Below, piece by piece: positions 1 through 8,331 of a stretch of DNA of 64,000 nucleotides. The notes under the pieces are model-generated. The model saw only the letters and a program-made list of their open reading frames with translations, ran no database searches and was not told the DNA's origin. Numbering within the stretch: the first letter of the stretch is position 1; each line of letters starts with the position of its first letter. Origin of the DNA: Bacillota bacterium (lineage in GTDB: Bacteria > Bacteroidota > Bacteroidia > Bacteroidales > Bacteroidaceae); contig JAMPFD010000006.1 of the NCBI GenBank assembly GCA_023664625.1, forward strand, positions 90,877 through 154,876, in the 5' to 3' direction. Position numbers and translations under genes: made by a program.

Positions 1-58
1 CTCATAAATTCACAAAAAATGTGTCTTGTGAAGAATAATATAAAAATATTGAAATAAT

Positions 59-1112
59 ATGGATAATATGTCGTTAGATACATATCGCTTTTATGACGTA
101 GATTCAATAATCGAGGCTTTTGAAAAGTTATTGAGGTCACATTTGCAAACCATCGAGGGTGAGTTTTCAAAGGGAACCGGCGAAATGTTGTCTCTTTCTG
201 ATGTCAGGGGTGTTAAAAAAACAATGTTTGATTAATGCTGCAAGCTGTTTGCGTCTGGCCGTGAATGCTGAAAAGAATTTAAATTTAATATTTGTTCTTA
301 CCGCAGTTTCAACGATAGCATATATCCTAGGCGATAGAGAGGCTGGTGAGCGTGTTCTTGCGAGATTAAGAAAAATCGATTTGGTTTCTGATAAGATCTC
401 TTTTTGGGAAAAAATTATTAACCACATTGGAAATGACCCTTCTCTGGAATTTCATGAAATAAGAAGTACTTTAGTGTCTTTTGTTGAACAAGTGGATTCT
501 TTCTGTAGCAAGAATCCAATAAATTGGGCACAACAAATTCAATTAGGATATATTAAAACCACATCGCTACTTGTATTAATGATACATCTTATATATACTA
601 TTGTTAATGTATCACGTTTTGTTGATATTACTCAGATAAGGCAACTGCTTAATAAAATTCAAATTATATCTAACAGTCATGACTGGAAAGATGATATTAA
701 TTTCAGAGTAATAATATTTTCTGATTCGTGTATTGAGGTTGGGGTAGATGATTTGTCCAAGGATAATTTTAATTTAGTAAAAGGTTATTTCAATAACTTA
801 GGAAGAGCATTGAAAGCATTAGATATATCGATGGAGCAATATGAAGACTATGCGTATTCTTCCATTATCTTTGTTGGATTACCCACTCCTGATGATACGT
901 TTATATACAATCATTATAAGAATAAACTCTTCGCTAAGAGTTCGTTTATAAAGTCTGCTAGAATCGGAGTTGATATGCCCTATTCTGATTTGAATGTTCT
1001 AAATGAGTTAGCAAGTCATTCCGAAGCAATCATTCAGCCCGAAGACCTCGGTGTAATGTTTGACACACTTCTTAGACAGACTCCTATCGGTGTGAGGGCA
1101 GGAGAAGATTAA
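59..1112 (+). CDS. VWA-like (TerY-type) protein, frame broken at an A7 run
   Basis: From ATG 59 the frame reads MDNMSLDTYRFYDVDSII and continues to a stop at about 235. The remainder lies one frame over and is open from GTG 159 to 1112. The two frames join smoothly at a run of seven A (215-221): removing one A gives one continuous protein of about 350 residues. The C-terminal third looks like the later part of a von Willebrand A fold, with RVIIFSDSC, then YFNNLGRALKAL, then SSIIFVGLPTPDD, then ARIGVDMPYSDLNVLNELA, an order seen in TerY-type VWA proteins. The first strand, where a MIDAS DxSxS would be, reads VLMIHLIYTI, so the metal site appears lost. It heads the array and is followed by zinc-ribbon genes, which also fits TerY-like context. 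The family call is by eye. Either strain decay, slippage-dependent expression or a sequencing error could explain the frame break. Confidence 0.5.
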
Positions 1113-1139
1113 ACTATGTAAATATTTACAGGAACATCT

Positions 1140-1589
1140 ATGAAAAGGTGCATACACGACCATGACAATCCCGACAATGCTAATTTTTGTAGGGTTTGTG
1201 GCGAACAATTTGATAAGTCGTTAGACATAAGAATCATATTACAGAAAAAGAGTAATTCAATTGACACACGACCTTTTAACATTAAGTTCCCAGAATTTCA
1301 CTTGCGTCCATTATCTGAGTTCAGTGATCTTACATTTGTTTTCAACTCTCCTGATTATGTTGAAGATCCGTCCCAATCATCTAAAAGAGAATATCTTTGG
1401 ATTGTAAAGGACGAGAAATTTGGAATCTTGTTTTGGCATCATGAAGATCATTGGTATGGTGATACTAATGAATATAATAGGATCATTAAGTGTGTTTATG
1501 ACAAGATCATTAAACACGACAATATGTTTGAATGCCATTTGGGAAACAATATAACGTATATAGATTTGAAAGGTAATATACTAAAATGA
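1140..1589 (+). CDS. Small protein with N-terminal zinc ribbon
   Basis: A 149-residue soluble protein. The first 24 residues form a zinc-ribbon-like motif (C4, then FCRVCG with C17 and C20), but the second Cys of the first pair is replaced by Asp7, flanked by His6 and His8. The remainder is rich in aromatic and charged residues (LWIVKDEKFGILFWHHEDHWYGD) and I do not recognise it. The gene overlaps the next one by four bases (ATGA at 1586), which implies translational coupling. The motif is closely related to those opening the next two proteins, so these three genes likely share an ancestor or a common binding partner. No membrane segment or signal peptide is visible. Confidence 0.6.
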   Translation: MKRCIHDHDNPDNANFCRVCGEQFDKSLDIRIILQKKSNSIDTRPFNIKFPEFHLRPLSEFSDLTFVFNSPDYVEDPSQSSKREYLWIVKDEKFGILFWHHEDHWYGDTNEYNRIIKCVYDKIIKHDNMFECHLGNNITYIDLKGNILK

Positions 1590-2431
1590 AAAAATGCGTT
1601 AGATGTCATACAGAGAATCCTGAAGAAGCAGTATTCTGTAGGCATTGTGGGAGTATTTTTAAAGACGGAGACGTTCAGAAGTCTTTAGTTGCTTCTTGTA
1701 ATTTGACGATTTCTGAGTTGAAGTATGAAGTTTCGTCGCTTATAAAAGAAAAAACAAATCTAATCCATAAACTGGATAATGCCAACGAGGCTTATAGAAG
1801 ACTTTCTCGAAAACAGAACGTTAGATATATAACGCATATTATATACATCACTGTAATTACAATATGTTCGATTGCTGTTTTTATGCTTTTTAAAATCAAA
1901 AAGGAACAGGATTCACTTATTGCAGATTTGAGGAGTAAAAACGAATCACAAGTTGCAATGCTTGATAATAGTAGACAGCAAATACGACAATTAGAGTCTA
2001 ATTCGAAAGATCTTAACACTACCTTAAACCTAAGAAATGACGAGATTAAAAAATTATCATCTGCTTATCCTTTTATAATTACTTCTGTTGACATAAAAAA
2101 CCAAGGCGAAGAATACGGCAGTACTATATATGCTCAGAATACAACCTTTATATATGATAGAATAAATATCAAGTCACATTATACTGGTAGCGTAACCATC
2201 TATGTTAAATTTTATAGACCTAATGGTGAACTATCGGCAAATGACAATTCTCCTTCTGGATATTCCTATAGTCAGCAGATTGATTTGACAAAAGGAATGA
2301 GTTCTTATACCGAATCTACTGGATGGGGAAACAAAAACAAAGGTTTTTGGAAGTCAGGACAGTATTACATGGAGTTTTGGTATAATAACAAATGTTTCTA
2401 CAGAAAAGGCTTCTATATTAGGTCATTATGA
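1586..2431 (+). CDS. Zinc-ribbon, coiled-coil, single-pass membrane protein
   Basis: 281 residues. Residues 4-21 are a canonical zinc ribbon (C4, C7, C18, C21; CVRCHTENPEEAVFCRHCG). Residues about 45-75 are a predicted coiled coil, 81-103 one hydrophobic membrane helix, and 105-160 a second heptad-rich stretch. Residues 163-281 are a beta-rich domain containing aromatic repeats such as YMEFWYNNKCFYRKGFYI. The likely topology is zinc ribbon in the cytoplasm and the beta domain outside the inner membrane. Start and stop overlap both neighbours by four bases (ATGA at 1586 and 2428). The function is unknown. The layout suggests a sensor or adaptor that couples an extracytoplasmic domain to the zinc ribbon. 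Confidence 0.65.
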   Translation: MKKCVRCHTENPEEAVFCRHCGSIFKDGDVQKSLVASCNLTISELKYEVSSLIKEKTNLIHKLDNANEAYRRLSRKQNVRYITHIIYITVITICSIAVFMLFKIKKEQDSLIADLRSKNESQVAMLDNSRQQIRQLESNSKDLNTTLNLRNDEIKKLSSAYPFIITSVDIKNQGEEYGSTIYAQNTTFIYDRINIKSHYTGSVTIYVKFYRPNGELSANDNSPSGYSYSQQIDLTKGMSSYTESTGWGNKNKGFWKSGQYYMEFWYNNKCFYRKGFYIRSL

Positions 2432-3936
2432 TTAATAACACAAAACTGTGCCCAAAATGTCATACAGAGAATCCAGTAGAGGCAAATTTTTGTAGGCATT
2501 GCAGACATCAATTCTCCGATGCCTCAAAAAAAGGATTATCTGTTGCGCCTATCATCAAAAACATTCATATCAGGGAGACTGATTATTGTGAGGGAAGCAA
2601 AATACATATAGAATGGGATGTAGAAAATGCAACTTCCCTAAATTTAAGTGGAAAAGATGTTTCAAATACTGACTCATGCGAATATAAGGTTAACCGTGTA
2701 AAGAATCTCAAACTCACTGCCGAGAACGAATATACTGTTACCGTAAAGGAACTCCACCTCAATCCGAAAGAACCTGCTCGAATACGTTCTTTTAAGAGTG
2801 ACAAGTTGGTGTTAGATGTAGGAGATGCCATAACGCTTTCCTGGGAAACATTCAATGCCAAACGTGTCATAATCCTTTCTGAAGGCAACGAAATAGATGT
2901 AACAACCAAGACATCATTCTCGTTCAATCCTTCAAGATCAACAGTGCTTAGGCTTGTCGCATATTCTGTGGATGAAAAGATCTTTGCTGAAGAATCCTTA
3001 GCAATCTCATTAAAACCTCAGATAAACGAATTAAAAGTAGTTGATTCTGCCTATTGCGGAGGAAGTACTATTAGGATTGAATGGGATGTGGACGATGTAG
3101 AAACTCTATCTCTTAATGGAGTAGATGTGTCTGGTCGATCTTCCTATGACTATGAGATAAGGAACAACAATCATACGATAAAACTTGTAGCGAAAAGTGG
3201 AAACCTAACCGTATCAAAAGAACTATATCTAAAGCCGGGGGCTTGTGCAAAAGTCCTCAACTTTAGAAGTAGTAATGACACTATTACAAGTGGACAGTAT
3301 GTAAAACTCAAATGGTCGGTAAAGGATGCTCATCATGTTCTGCTAAAAAGCGGTGGCGTTGATTTAAATGTAACCAATCAGGAAGAAATCACTTTGAACC
3401 CCACTAAAACCACAGAATATTCTTTGGTCGCTTACTCCATCGATGAAAATGTACGTGATGAAAAGTTTATCAAAGTAACGGTCGTAAGTAAAGTTAAGAT
3501 AGAGTCTTTTACTATTGACAAGAGTAGTATAGCCGAGACGATGCCTATTGTCCTCTCATGGAATGTTCAAAATGCCGACCGAATAGAACTCTTACCCTTA
3601 TATCAGGATGTAACAGGACGAAACTCTATAACACTCTATCCCAAGAGTAATACCGAATATAGGTTGATAGCCTCTAATAGAATATCTCAAAAAGAAGCTT
3701 ATGTAAGTGTTGGGGTTCATACGCTACCGAAGATTGATGTTAAGATTGCCGATAGCCTAAGTACCATCAATTTGCCAGACTTGGCGATAGATCTAACGTC
3801 ATCATTGGGATCTATGAAAGAAACTGGCATAGACCGTTGGATGTCATCGCATGAGACGAGTGATGTAAGCAGTAGCATCTGGGAAAATAGGGCGTTCAAA
3901 AAACTGAGGAAATTATTGTCAAAACGATTAGGATGA
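2428..3936 (+). CDS. Zinc-ribbon protein with five Ig-like domains
   Basis: 502 residues. The zinc ribbon is at C8, C11, C22 and C25, almost identical to the preceding protein and also similar in DNA sequence. It is followed by about five bacterial Ig-like beta-sandwich domains, near residues 44-112, 117-197, 199-270, 275-353 and 356-430. They carry the repeated signature of a G...I.I.W.V strand, then a strand ending in Y.L.A. Domains 1 and 3 resemble each other (DYC.G..I.IEWDV) and domains 2 and 4 resemble each other (NP...T..LVAYS.DE), so a two-domain unit was duplicated. The last 70 residues have no clear fold. There is no signal peptide or membrane helix, so the Ig domains appear to be cytoplasmic, which is unusual. 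It overlaps both neighbours by four bases. Confidence 0.65.
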   Translation: MINNTKLCPKCHTENPVEANFCRHCRHQFSDASKKGLSVAPIIKNIHIRETDYCEGSKIHIEWDVENATSLNLSGKDVSNTDSCEYKVNRVKNLKLTAENEYTVTVKELHLNPKEPARIRSFKSDKLVLDVGDAITLSWETFNAKRVIILSEGNEIDVTTKTSFSFNPSRSTVLRLVAYSVDEKIFAEESLAISLKPQINELKVVDSAYCGGSTIRIEWDVDDVETLSLNGVDVSGRSSYDYEIRNNNHTIKLVAKSGNLTVSKELYLKPGACAKVLNFRSSNDTITSGQYVKLKWSVKDAHHVLLKSGGVDLNVTNQEEITLNPTKTTEYSLVAYSIDENVRDEKFIKVTVVSKVKIESFTIDKSSIAETMPIVLSWNVQNADRIELLPLYQDVTGRNSITLYPKSNTEYRLIASNRISQKEAYVSVGVHTLPKIDVKIADSLSTINLPDLAIDLTSSLGSMKETGIDRWMSSHETSDVSSSIWENRAFKKLRKLLSKRLG

Positions 3937-4436
3937 AAATTGAAACGGATAAGATTTTTGTATTTGAAGAGTTCTTCAGGCTGAAGAGCTCTGTCAAGTG
4001 TACACTTATTTTATTTGTATGTTTGTTGATGTTGTGCAACATTTCTATCATGGCATCCATGTGTTTGGAATGGCAACTATTTATCCCATTTGGAGGAATG
4101 CTTTCCTGTTTGTTTTTCATATGCACCTTAAACCTGTTCATAAAAAGGTTAGTTAAAGAGCAAGATGACATCTTATTTGTCGAATTGATATGCTCATTTC
4201 TTTTATTGCTCCTTGCGAGCTCACCAACTATACTCTATATATTTCTCAATGGCAATTGGGATGCCATGACATCATGGGATTACTTCACATTATATTTCAC
4301 TGTTCATAATTTAGTTTTACCCCTGATGGTCATGGTGTTTACTATTTATTTATACTGGATGCTTATTGTGCATCTATGTGATGGATCGGAAATCTATTAT
4401 AATTGCATAAAATATAAACAAGATAATGAACGTTAG
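3933..4436 (+). CDS. Four-helix membrane protein of unknown family
   Basis: 167 residues with four hydrophobic segments near 22-44, 50-71, 80-105 and 125-148, separated by short loops, and a charged C-terminus. It starts inside the stop of the Ig-like gene (ATGA at 3933) and its last bases overlap the start of the DUF4407 gene (4426), so the three are translationally coupled. I do not recognise a family. The arrangement suggests a membrane partner of the DUF4407 protein or of the zinc-ribbon proteins. Confidence 0.55.
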   Translation: MKIETDKIFVFEEFFRLKSSVKCTLILFVCLLMLCNISIMASMCLEWQLFIPFGGMLSCLFFICTLNLFIKRLVKEQDDILFVELICSFLLLLLASSPTILYIFLNGNWDAMTSWDYFTLYFTVHNLVLPLMVMVFTIYLYWMLIVHLCDGSEIYYNCIKYKQDNER

Positions 4437-5889
4437 TTTACAACATTTCCTTTGGAATATGGCAGGTGCCGAAAGAAGCATCCTAGAAAAATGTCCAACA
4501 GACCATAAGAAATTTGCTGCCATCGGTGCAACAATTCTTATGACAGCTATTATTGCATTTTTTGCAGGAACCTCTGCTGCATGGTATTTTACACAAAGCG
4601 GAACAGAAACATCTGGAAATTTCTTAGGCTCCTGCGCCTTTGGTTTGCTTTGGGCAACCTTGATCTTTACCATTGACCGTAGTTTGGTTATAACACTAAA
4701 AAAGAACCCCGAACTCACCAAACAGAAGTGGGCTGTGCCTTTTTTCTCGCGTGCAGCACTTGCCGTTTTGATTGCATTTATGGTATCAATACCATTGGAA
4801 TTGCTCGTTTTTGAGAGTTTCATAAATGAGAAAAAAGAAGATTATAACCTCGCAGAAGTAGGAAATTACACAAGCAAAAGTAAAGAAAAGTCTGGTGAAG
4901 CCAAACTAGATGTCGAGGTAGAACGTGCTTCTAAAGATATTGAGCGTTTGGGTGGAGATGAAACTACAGCCAAGGGTAAAGTTGAATCGTTGGAAACTCA
5001 AATTCGTCAGTGGTACTCTAAGAAAGCGAATCCGTCCAATAGTCAGTCTTACGTTAATGCTCAGCGTGAGTATAACAAACAAAAGTCTGATTACAATGCT
5101 GCGATGAGAGCATATAATGAAAACAGAAGGCAATATAAACCCTCTTATAATGGTGTTTCTAATGCTGCCTACAAAATGACCCAGGCAAAGCAAGCGTGGG
5201 AAAAAAGTTGTCAGGAAAAGATAACTCCTCTTGAACAGCAATTGAAAGAAGCGAAGGAAGAACTTGCCGGTGTGCAAACTCAGTTACAACAGTCGCGTAA
5301 TAATCTAAATAATGCAAGTGCAAGAAGAGACACATTAGCAAATCGACGTTATGAAAGACAGAATGAAAAAGAAACTCAAATGATAAATGGAAACCATTTC
5401 ATTAGAAACTTTGAGATTCTTGATTGGGCTGTCCTTCCATCAAATAACGATGGGAAATGGATGGACTTTATCTTCCTATGGATGATCCGTCTATTGTTTT
5501 TCATCGTTGAGATTCTTCCTACAGTAGTGAAGATCGTGACTCCTGTTGGTTCTTACGACTGGATGGTTCATCGTGAGGAAGAAGATATGAAGGAATATCT
5601 AAAATCATCAGAATATGGAGATTCAATAAAGCGAATGCACGAAATTGAATTACAAGCAAAGGAAGATTTGTTGCAACAGCAACATGAAGCAGAACAAGAA
5701 TTGAAAAAACAGATACTTGATAGGATGCGTGATGCTCAGATGAAAGTTGCAAATGCGGCTATTGCAAAGTGGGAGTCCGATCAATTGGCAAGACTGTCTG
5801 TTGACCCGAAATTACCTGATGCAACAATTCCTGGCACATCTGATTCTGAGGATTCAGAAGAAGACTTTGTACCTACAGTAACGATTTAA
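4426..5889 (+). CDS. DUF4407 domain membrane protein
   Basis: 487 residues. Three hydrophobic segments near residues 30-52, 66-86 and 108-127 are followed by a long coiled-coil region (about 135-330), then a fourth membrane segment (about 344-368), then a charged helical tail ending in an acidic stretch. The opening (QHFLWNMAGAERSILEKCP) and the TIDRSLVITLKK segment match what I recall of DUF4407, a family common in Bacteroidetes and some phages and of unknown role. Topology predicts the coiled coil on the outer face of the inner membrane. It shares its start region with the upstream membrane gene and is spaced 11 bases from the next reading frame. Confidence 0.75.
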   Translation: MNVSLQHFLWNMAGAERSILEKCPTDHKKFAAIGATILMTAIIAFFAGTSAAWYFTQSGTETSGNFLGSCAFGLLWATLIFTIDRSLVITLKKNPELTKQKWAVPFFSRAALAVLIAFMVSIPLELLVFESFINEKKEDYNLAEVGNYTSKSKEKSGEAKLDVEVERASKDIERLGGDETTAKGKVESLETQIRQWYSKKANPSNSQSYVNAQREYNKQKSDYNAAMRAYNENRRQYKPSYNGVSNAAYKMTQAKQAWEKSCQEKITPLEQQLKEAKEELAGVQTQLQQSRNNLNNASARRDTLANRRYERQNEKETQMINGNHFIRNFEILDWAVLPSNNDGKWMDFIFLWMIRLLFFIVEILPTVVKIVTPVGSYDWMVHREEEDMKEYLKSSEYGDSIKRMHEIELQAKEDLLQQQHEAEQELKKQILDRMRDAQMKVANAAIAKWESDQLARLSVDPKLPDATIPGTSDSEDSEEDFVPTVTI

Positions 5890-5900
5890 TAAGTATATAT

Positions 5901-6086
5901 ATGTTAACAAAAGGGAAAACAACAAGGAAGGCTCTTCGACGAATAGACATAGAGGAAATCCTTCACGATGATGACAAATCTGTTATCAGCAAGCTAAATC
6001 TTATTCCTGGCTTTAAAACATTCCTAAATAATACAGTCGGCGCAGTTCGAGAGGCATATTTATTTAGCTCTGAAGTATATTCATGA
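5901..6086 (+). pseudogene. N-terminal gene fragment, possibly M48-type metalloprotease
   Basis: A 61-residue reading frame (MLTKGKTTRKALRRIDIEE...) ending at a TGA. The middle (ILHDDDKSVISKL, then IPGFKTFLNNTVG) resembles the first 60 or so residues of Bacteroidetes M48-like zinc metalloproteases, ahead of their membrane and HExxH parts, which are absent. At the DNA level the frame runs into a second open frame (+1) that continues the next gene. The change occurs at a tandem TTTA-TTTA at about 6059-6067. Two explanations fit: a four-base duplication that split one gene, or a deletion that fused the start of one gene to the tail of another. The family call is weak. Confidence 0.35.
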
Positions 6087-6102
6087 TACATATCCTGAAT
6101 AT

Positions 6103-6738
6103 TTGAAGGAAAATGTATTAAAGTTGATGACTATCGACTCGTTGGCAGATATAAGAAAAGCTGCGGAAGAATGGTCTGAAGATGGACTATTATCAGAAAT
6201 CGAGCCATCCAAAATATCATCTTTATCCCCTAACTTCTCTAAAGAGGTTACTTTCTTGGAATACGATGTGCTTGTAGGAAAGTATATTGACTTGCTGAAC
6301 GAATATGAGTTTCACAGAAATTGGAAAGTTCTAAAGGTCTTTTTGGATCAATGTATTGCCTATTGGCTTCATCGCCCGGTATTGGAAGTTGATGCAAGTG
6401 TACCTATGGCAACTTGCTTGCCAATGAACAACAAATTATATGTTGATGCCAAGAAACGCATCAATGTATGTGAGAAGTTCTGTGACTCTTATCATATCGG
6501 GAATATAGCAGAAGGAATAGACTGGGATGCTGCGAACTCTCTTGTCCAGGACTATTATAATAAACGATTTGACCGTTGTAGATATTGTCCTGCTGTTAGA
6601 ATGTGTAACCTTTGTCTCACCGCTGTAGAGCATAATGAATCTGAGTGGGATGTCCTTTGTAATAACGAAAGAGTAATTACAAAGGTAAACTTTAGGATAT
6701 TCTGCGAAATGGCAGAAAGAGGCTTGTTGGAATTATGA
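6103..6738 (+). CDS. SPASM-domain protein, truncated radical-SAM-type peptide maturase
   Basis: About 211 residues from TTG 6103; the frame is open back to 6028 without an ATG or GTG. The C-terminal half carries a SPASM-like auxiliary cluster pattern: ATCLPM, then NKLYVDAKKRINVCEKF with a YHIGNIAEGID stretch, then CRYCPAVRMCNLC, then a final WDVLC. These domains sit at the end of radical SAM enzymes that modify ribosomal peptides. The radical SAM half with CxxxCxxC is missing. The first residues (TYPEYLKENVLKL) resemble the linker after that half, so this is probably a 5'-truncated maturase, or a SPASM-only partner. It overlaps the GNAT gene by four bases (ATGA at 6735). No precursor peptide gene was identified. 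Confidence 0.55.
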   Translation: MKENVLKLMTIDSLADIRKAAEEWSEDGLLSEIEPSKISSLSPNFSKEVTFLEYDVLVGKYIDLLNEYEFHRNWKVLKVFLDQCIAYWLHRPVLEVDASVPMATCLPMNNKLYVDAKKRINVCEKFCDSYHIGNIAEGIDWDAANSLVQDYYNKRFDRCRYCPAVRMCNLCLTAVEHNESEWDVLCNNERVITKVNFRIFCEMAERGLLEL

Positions 6739-7193
6739 TCTGCCCTATATTGCGCTCGAATAGTTGTGTTCTCTCTCAAATGACGGATGATGACGCATCT
6801 GTTCTTTGGGAGATATTCCAAGACCCTCTATTTCTTAGATTCCTGTCAGAACTTGCGGAAGTATTTAAATCTCCTGATAGTATAAGAACGTTTGTCGAGT
6901 CTTTCAATATATATCAAGCTGAAGATACAGGATTCCTTTTTGGGGTGCGTCTGCGGTATAAACTTGTAGGTTTTATTGGCATTATGGACATTCCAGAATC
7001 TGCGACATTATTCTATGCCATGCATCCCGATTATCGTAATATGAGGATTATGAGTGATGCCATAGATACGGTTCTCAGCTATTGGTCACTAAATTTCGCC
7101 AATATTCAATTGCATACTGAGGTATATAGAGAAAATCAAGCCTCTTTGAATATTCTTCAGCACTACAAAAACATTAAAGTAATCTTGAAATGA
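6735..7193 (+). CDS. GNAT family N-acetyltransferase
   Basis: 152 residues with the GNAT layout: an N-terminal helical part, a central strand pair (FLFGVRLRYKLVGFIGIMDIP), the acetyl-CoA region near HPDYRNMRIMSDAIDTVLSYW, and a final strand (IQLHTEVYRENQASLNILQHY) typical of RimJ/RimL-like members. It is translationally coupled to the SPASM protein upstream. Acetyltransferases of this kind accompany some peptide-maturation clusters, so it may modify the same substrate. That link is an inference. The C-terminus is short (ends NIKVILK). Confidence 0.6.
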   Translation: MICPILRSNSCVLSQMTDDDASVLWEIFQDPLFLRFLSELAEVFKSPDSIRTFVESFNIYQAEDTGFLFGVRLRYKLVGFIGIMDIPESATLFYAMHPDYRNMRIMSDAIDTVLSYWSLNFANIQLHTEVYRENQASLNILQHYKNIKVILK

Positions 7194-7194
7194 T

Positions 7195-7461
7195 ATGGAT
7201 ACAACATCTATAGAAGCCCTGATTAAGTTAATACTGATCATTGCTGCCATCGTGTTGTTTTTACGCTGGGTTTGGAATAAGAGGAATAAAAAAATCAGCA
7301 AGCGTTGTCCAAGATGTGGTCGCTCATGCCATCCCCACCCTACAAACTTGGTAATAAAGGGAACAGGATGTTATCCATACTTTACATACAAATGTAAGAG
7401 CTGTGGGACGGAGTTCTCAAATACAGATAAAGAAACCGAACTGAAATTTTATGTAGTATAA
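7195..7461 (+). CDS. Membrane-anchored zinc-ribbon protein
   Basis: 88 residues. One N-terminal membrane helix (about 8-27), a basic stop-transfer stretch, then a zinc-binding domain with six cysteines (38, 41, 45, 59, 67, 70) in the pattern RCPRCG...YKCKSCGTEF. The cysteine domain should face the cytoplasm given the positive residues after the helix. It starts one base after the GNAT stop, so it is part of the same transcript. The function is unknown. The zinc ribbon repeats the theme of this array. Confidence 0.55.
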   Translation: MDTTSIEALIKLILIIAAIVLFLRWVWNKRNKKISKRCPRCGRSCHPHPTNLVIKGTGCYPYFTYKCKSCGTEFSNTDKETELKFYVV

Positions 7462-7462
7462 T

Positions 7463-7636
7463 ATGGCTCGAAAAACAAATACAGGCATTCCTGGTGTCTC
7501 CTTCTCATGGAAACGAGCATTAGGTATAACCCGGGTAAAAAGGAAAATAGCCAAAGAGACGGGCATTCCTACAAGTAAAGCTGGCATTGAATGCAAGATA
7601 GGTCAGTCAATACTTAAAGCCATATTTGGCAAATAA
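7463..7636 (+). CDS. Small basic protein, 57 residues
   Basis: An ATG one base after the upstream stop opens a 57-residue frame (MARKTNTGIPGVSFSWKRAL...) ending at TAA 7634-7636. It is strongly basic and contains GITRVKRKIAKETGIPTSK, followed by a short hydrophobic tail (IGQSILKAIFGK). Tight spacing and normal codon use support translation. The family is unknown to me; the sequence suggests a nucleic-acid-binding or phage-related small protein. It is short enough for routine gene callers to miss. Confidence 0.55.
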   Translation: MARKTNTGIPGVSFSWKRALGITRVKRKIAKETGIPTSKAGIECKIGQSILKAIFGK

Positions 7637-7700
7637 GACAATATTGCTGATAGTTTTGGTTGATCAGCCCCATCTTCTATAAACAAAACAATATATTGAT

Positions 7701-8129
7701 ATGGGACTTTTTAAATCGATCAAGCTTTACAATAATGTTTCAACACATGTTGATACAGTTGCAAATGGCTTCATCAATTCGATGGAGTATGACGGTTACG
7801 ACGTTGAAGGTGTTAAAATGCCCTCTGGTGAATGGGATATTTTAATAAAGAAAGGGGATTTGCTCCGTGCTGTTGTCGGATTGCAGACGGCAATGAAAGT
7901 TGTAATCACTCCAAACACTCCACATGCCTATGTTAAAACAGGAGTGGGAATCTTCGGGCAGCAAGCTATTCCTTCATTATTAACTGCCTTTGTATTCCAT
8001 CCACTTTTGATTCTTCAGGCTTGGGGTTTGATAAAGCAGTATAAACTTGACGAAATCGTTTCTCGAAGAATCAATCAAGGCTTCAGCAAGGCAACTGGTA
8101 GAATTGTTACACCAAAAATTATAGAATAA
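7701..8129 (+). CDS. Hypothetical protein with one membrane segment
   Basis: 142 residues starting at ATG 7701, preceded by a 64-base spacer. The N-terminal 75 residues look like a small alpha/beta domain (SGEWDILIKKGDLLRAVVGLQTAMKVVI). Residues about 85-113 are hydrophobic with a Pro in the middle (AIPSLLTAFVFHPLLIL), which could be one membrane helix or a hairpin. The C-terminus is basic. I do not recognise the family. The next gene begins two bases after its stop. Confidence 0.5.
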   Translation: MGLFKSIKLYNNVSTHVDTVANGFINSMEYDGYDVEGVKMPSGEWDILIKKGDLLRAVVGLQTAMKVVITPNTPHAYVKTGVGIFGQQAIPSLLTAFVFHPLLILQAWGLIKQYKLDEIVSRRINQGFSKATGRIVTPKIIE

Positions 8130-8131
8130 AT

Positions 8132-8290
8132 ATGGGATTTCTCAATTTTCTCTTTAAGAGCAAGAAAGAACGTGAACAAGATAAGCGTGTAAAGGATGTT
8201 CTTAAACGAACAGATGACTTCATTGATCGTACTGAGCGTATGCTTGATGAGATGAAGCGTGATGATGAGCGTTGGAGAAAGAATCTATAA
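8132..8290 (+). CDS. Small charged helical protein, 52 residues
   Basis: MGFLNFLFKSKKEREQDKR followed by an almost uninterrupted charged helix, ending RWRKNL at TAA 8288-8290. The first eight residues (GFLNFLF) are hydrophobic and similar in style to the start of the previous protein (MGLFKSI), which suggests a membrane-surface anchor. It begins two bases after the preceding stop. There is no known family. It is easily overlooked because of its size. Confidence 0.5.
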   Translation: MGFLNFLFKSKKEREQDKRVKDVLKRTDDFIDRTERMLDEMKRDDERWRKNL

Positions 8291-8331
8291 AAGAACGACA
8301 TAGTATGTAAAACAATTAAAAGGCAAGACTT

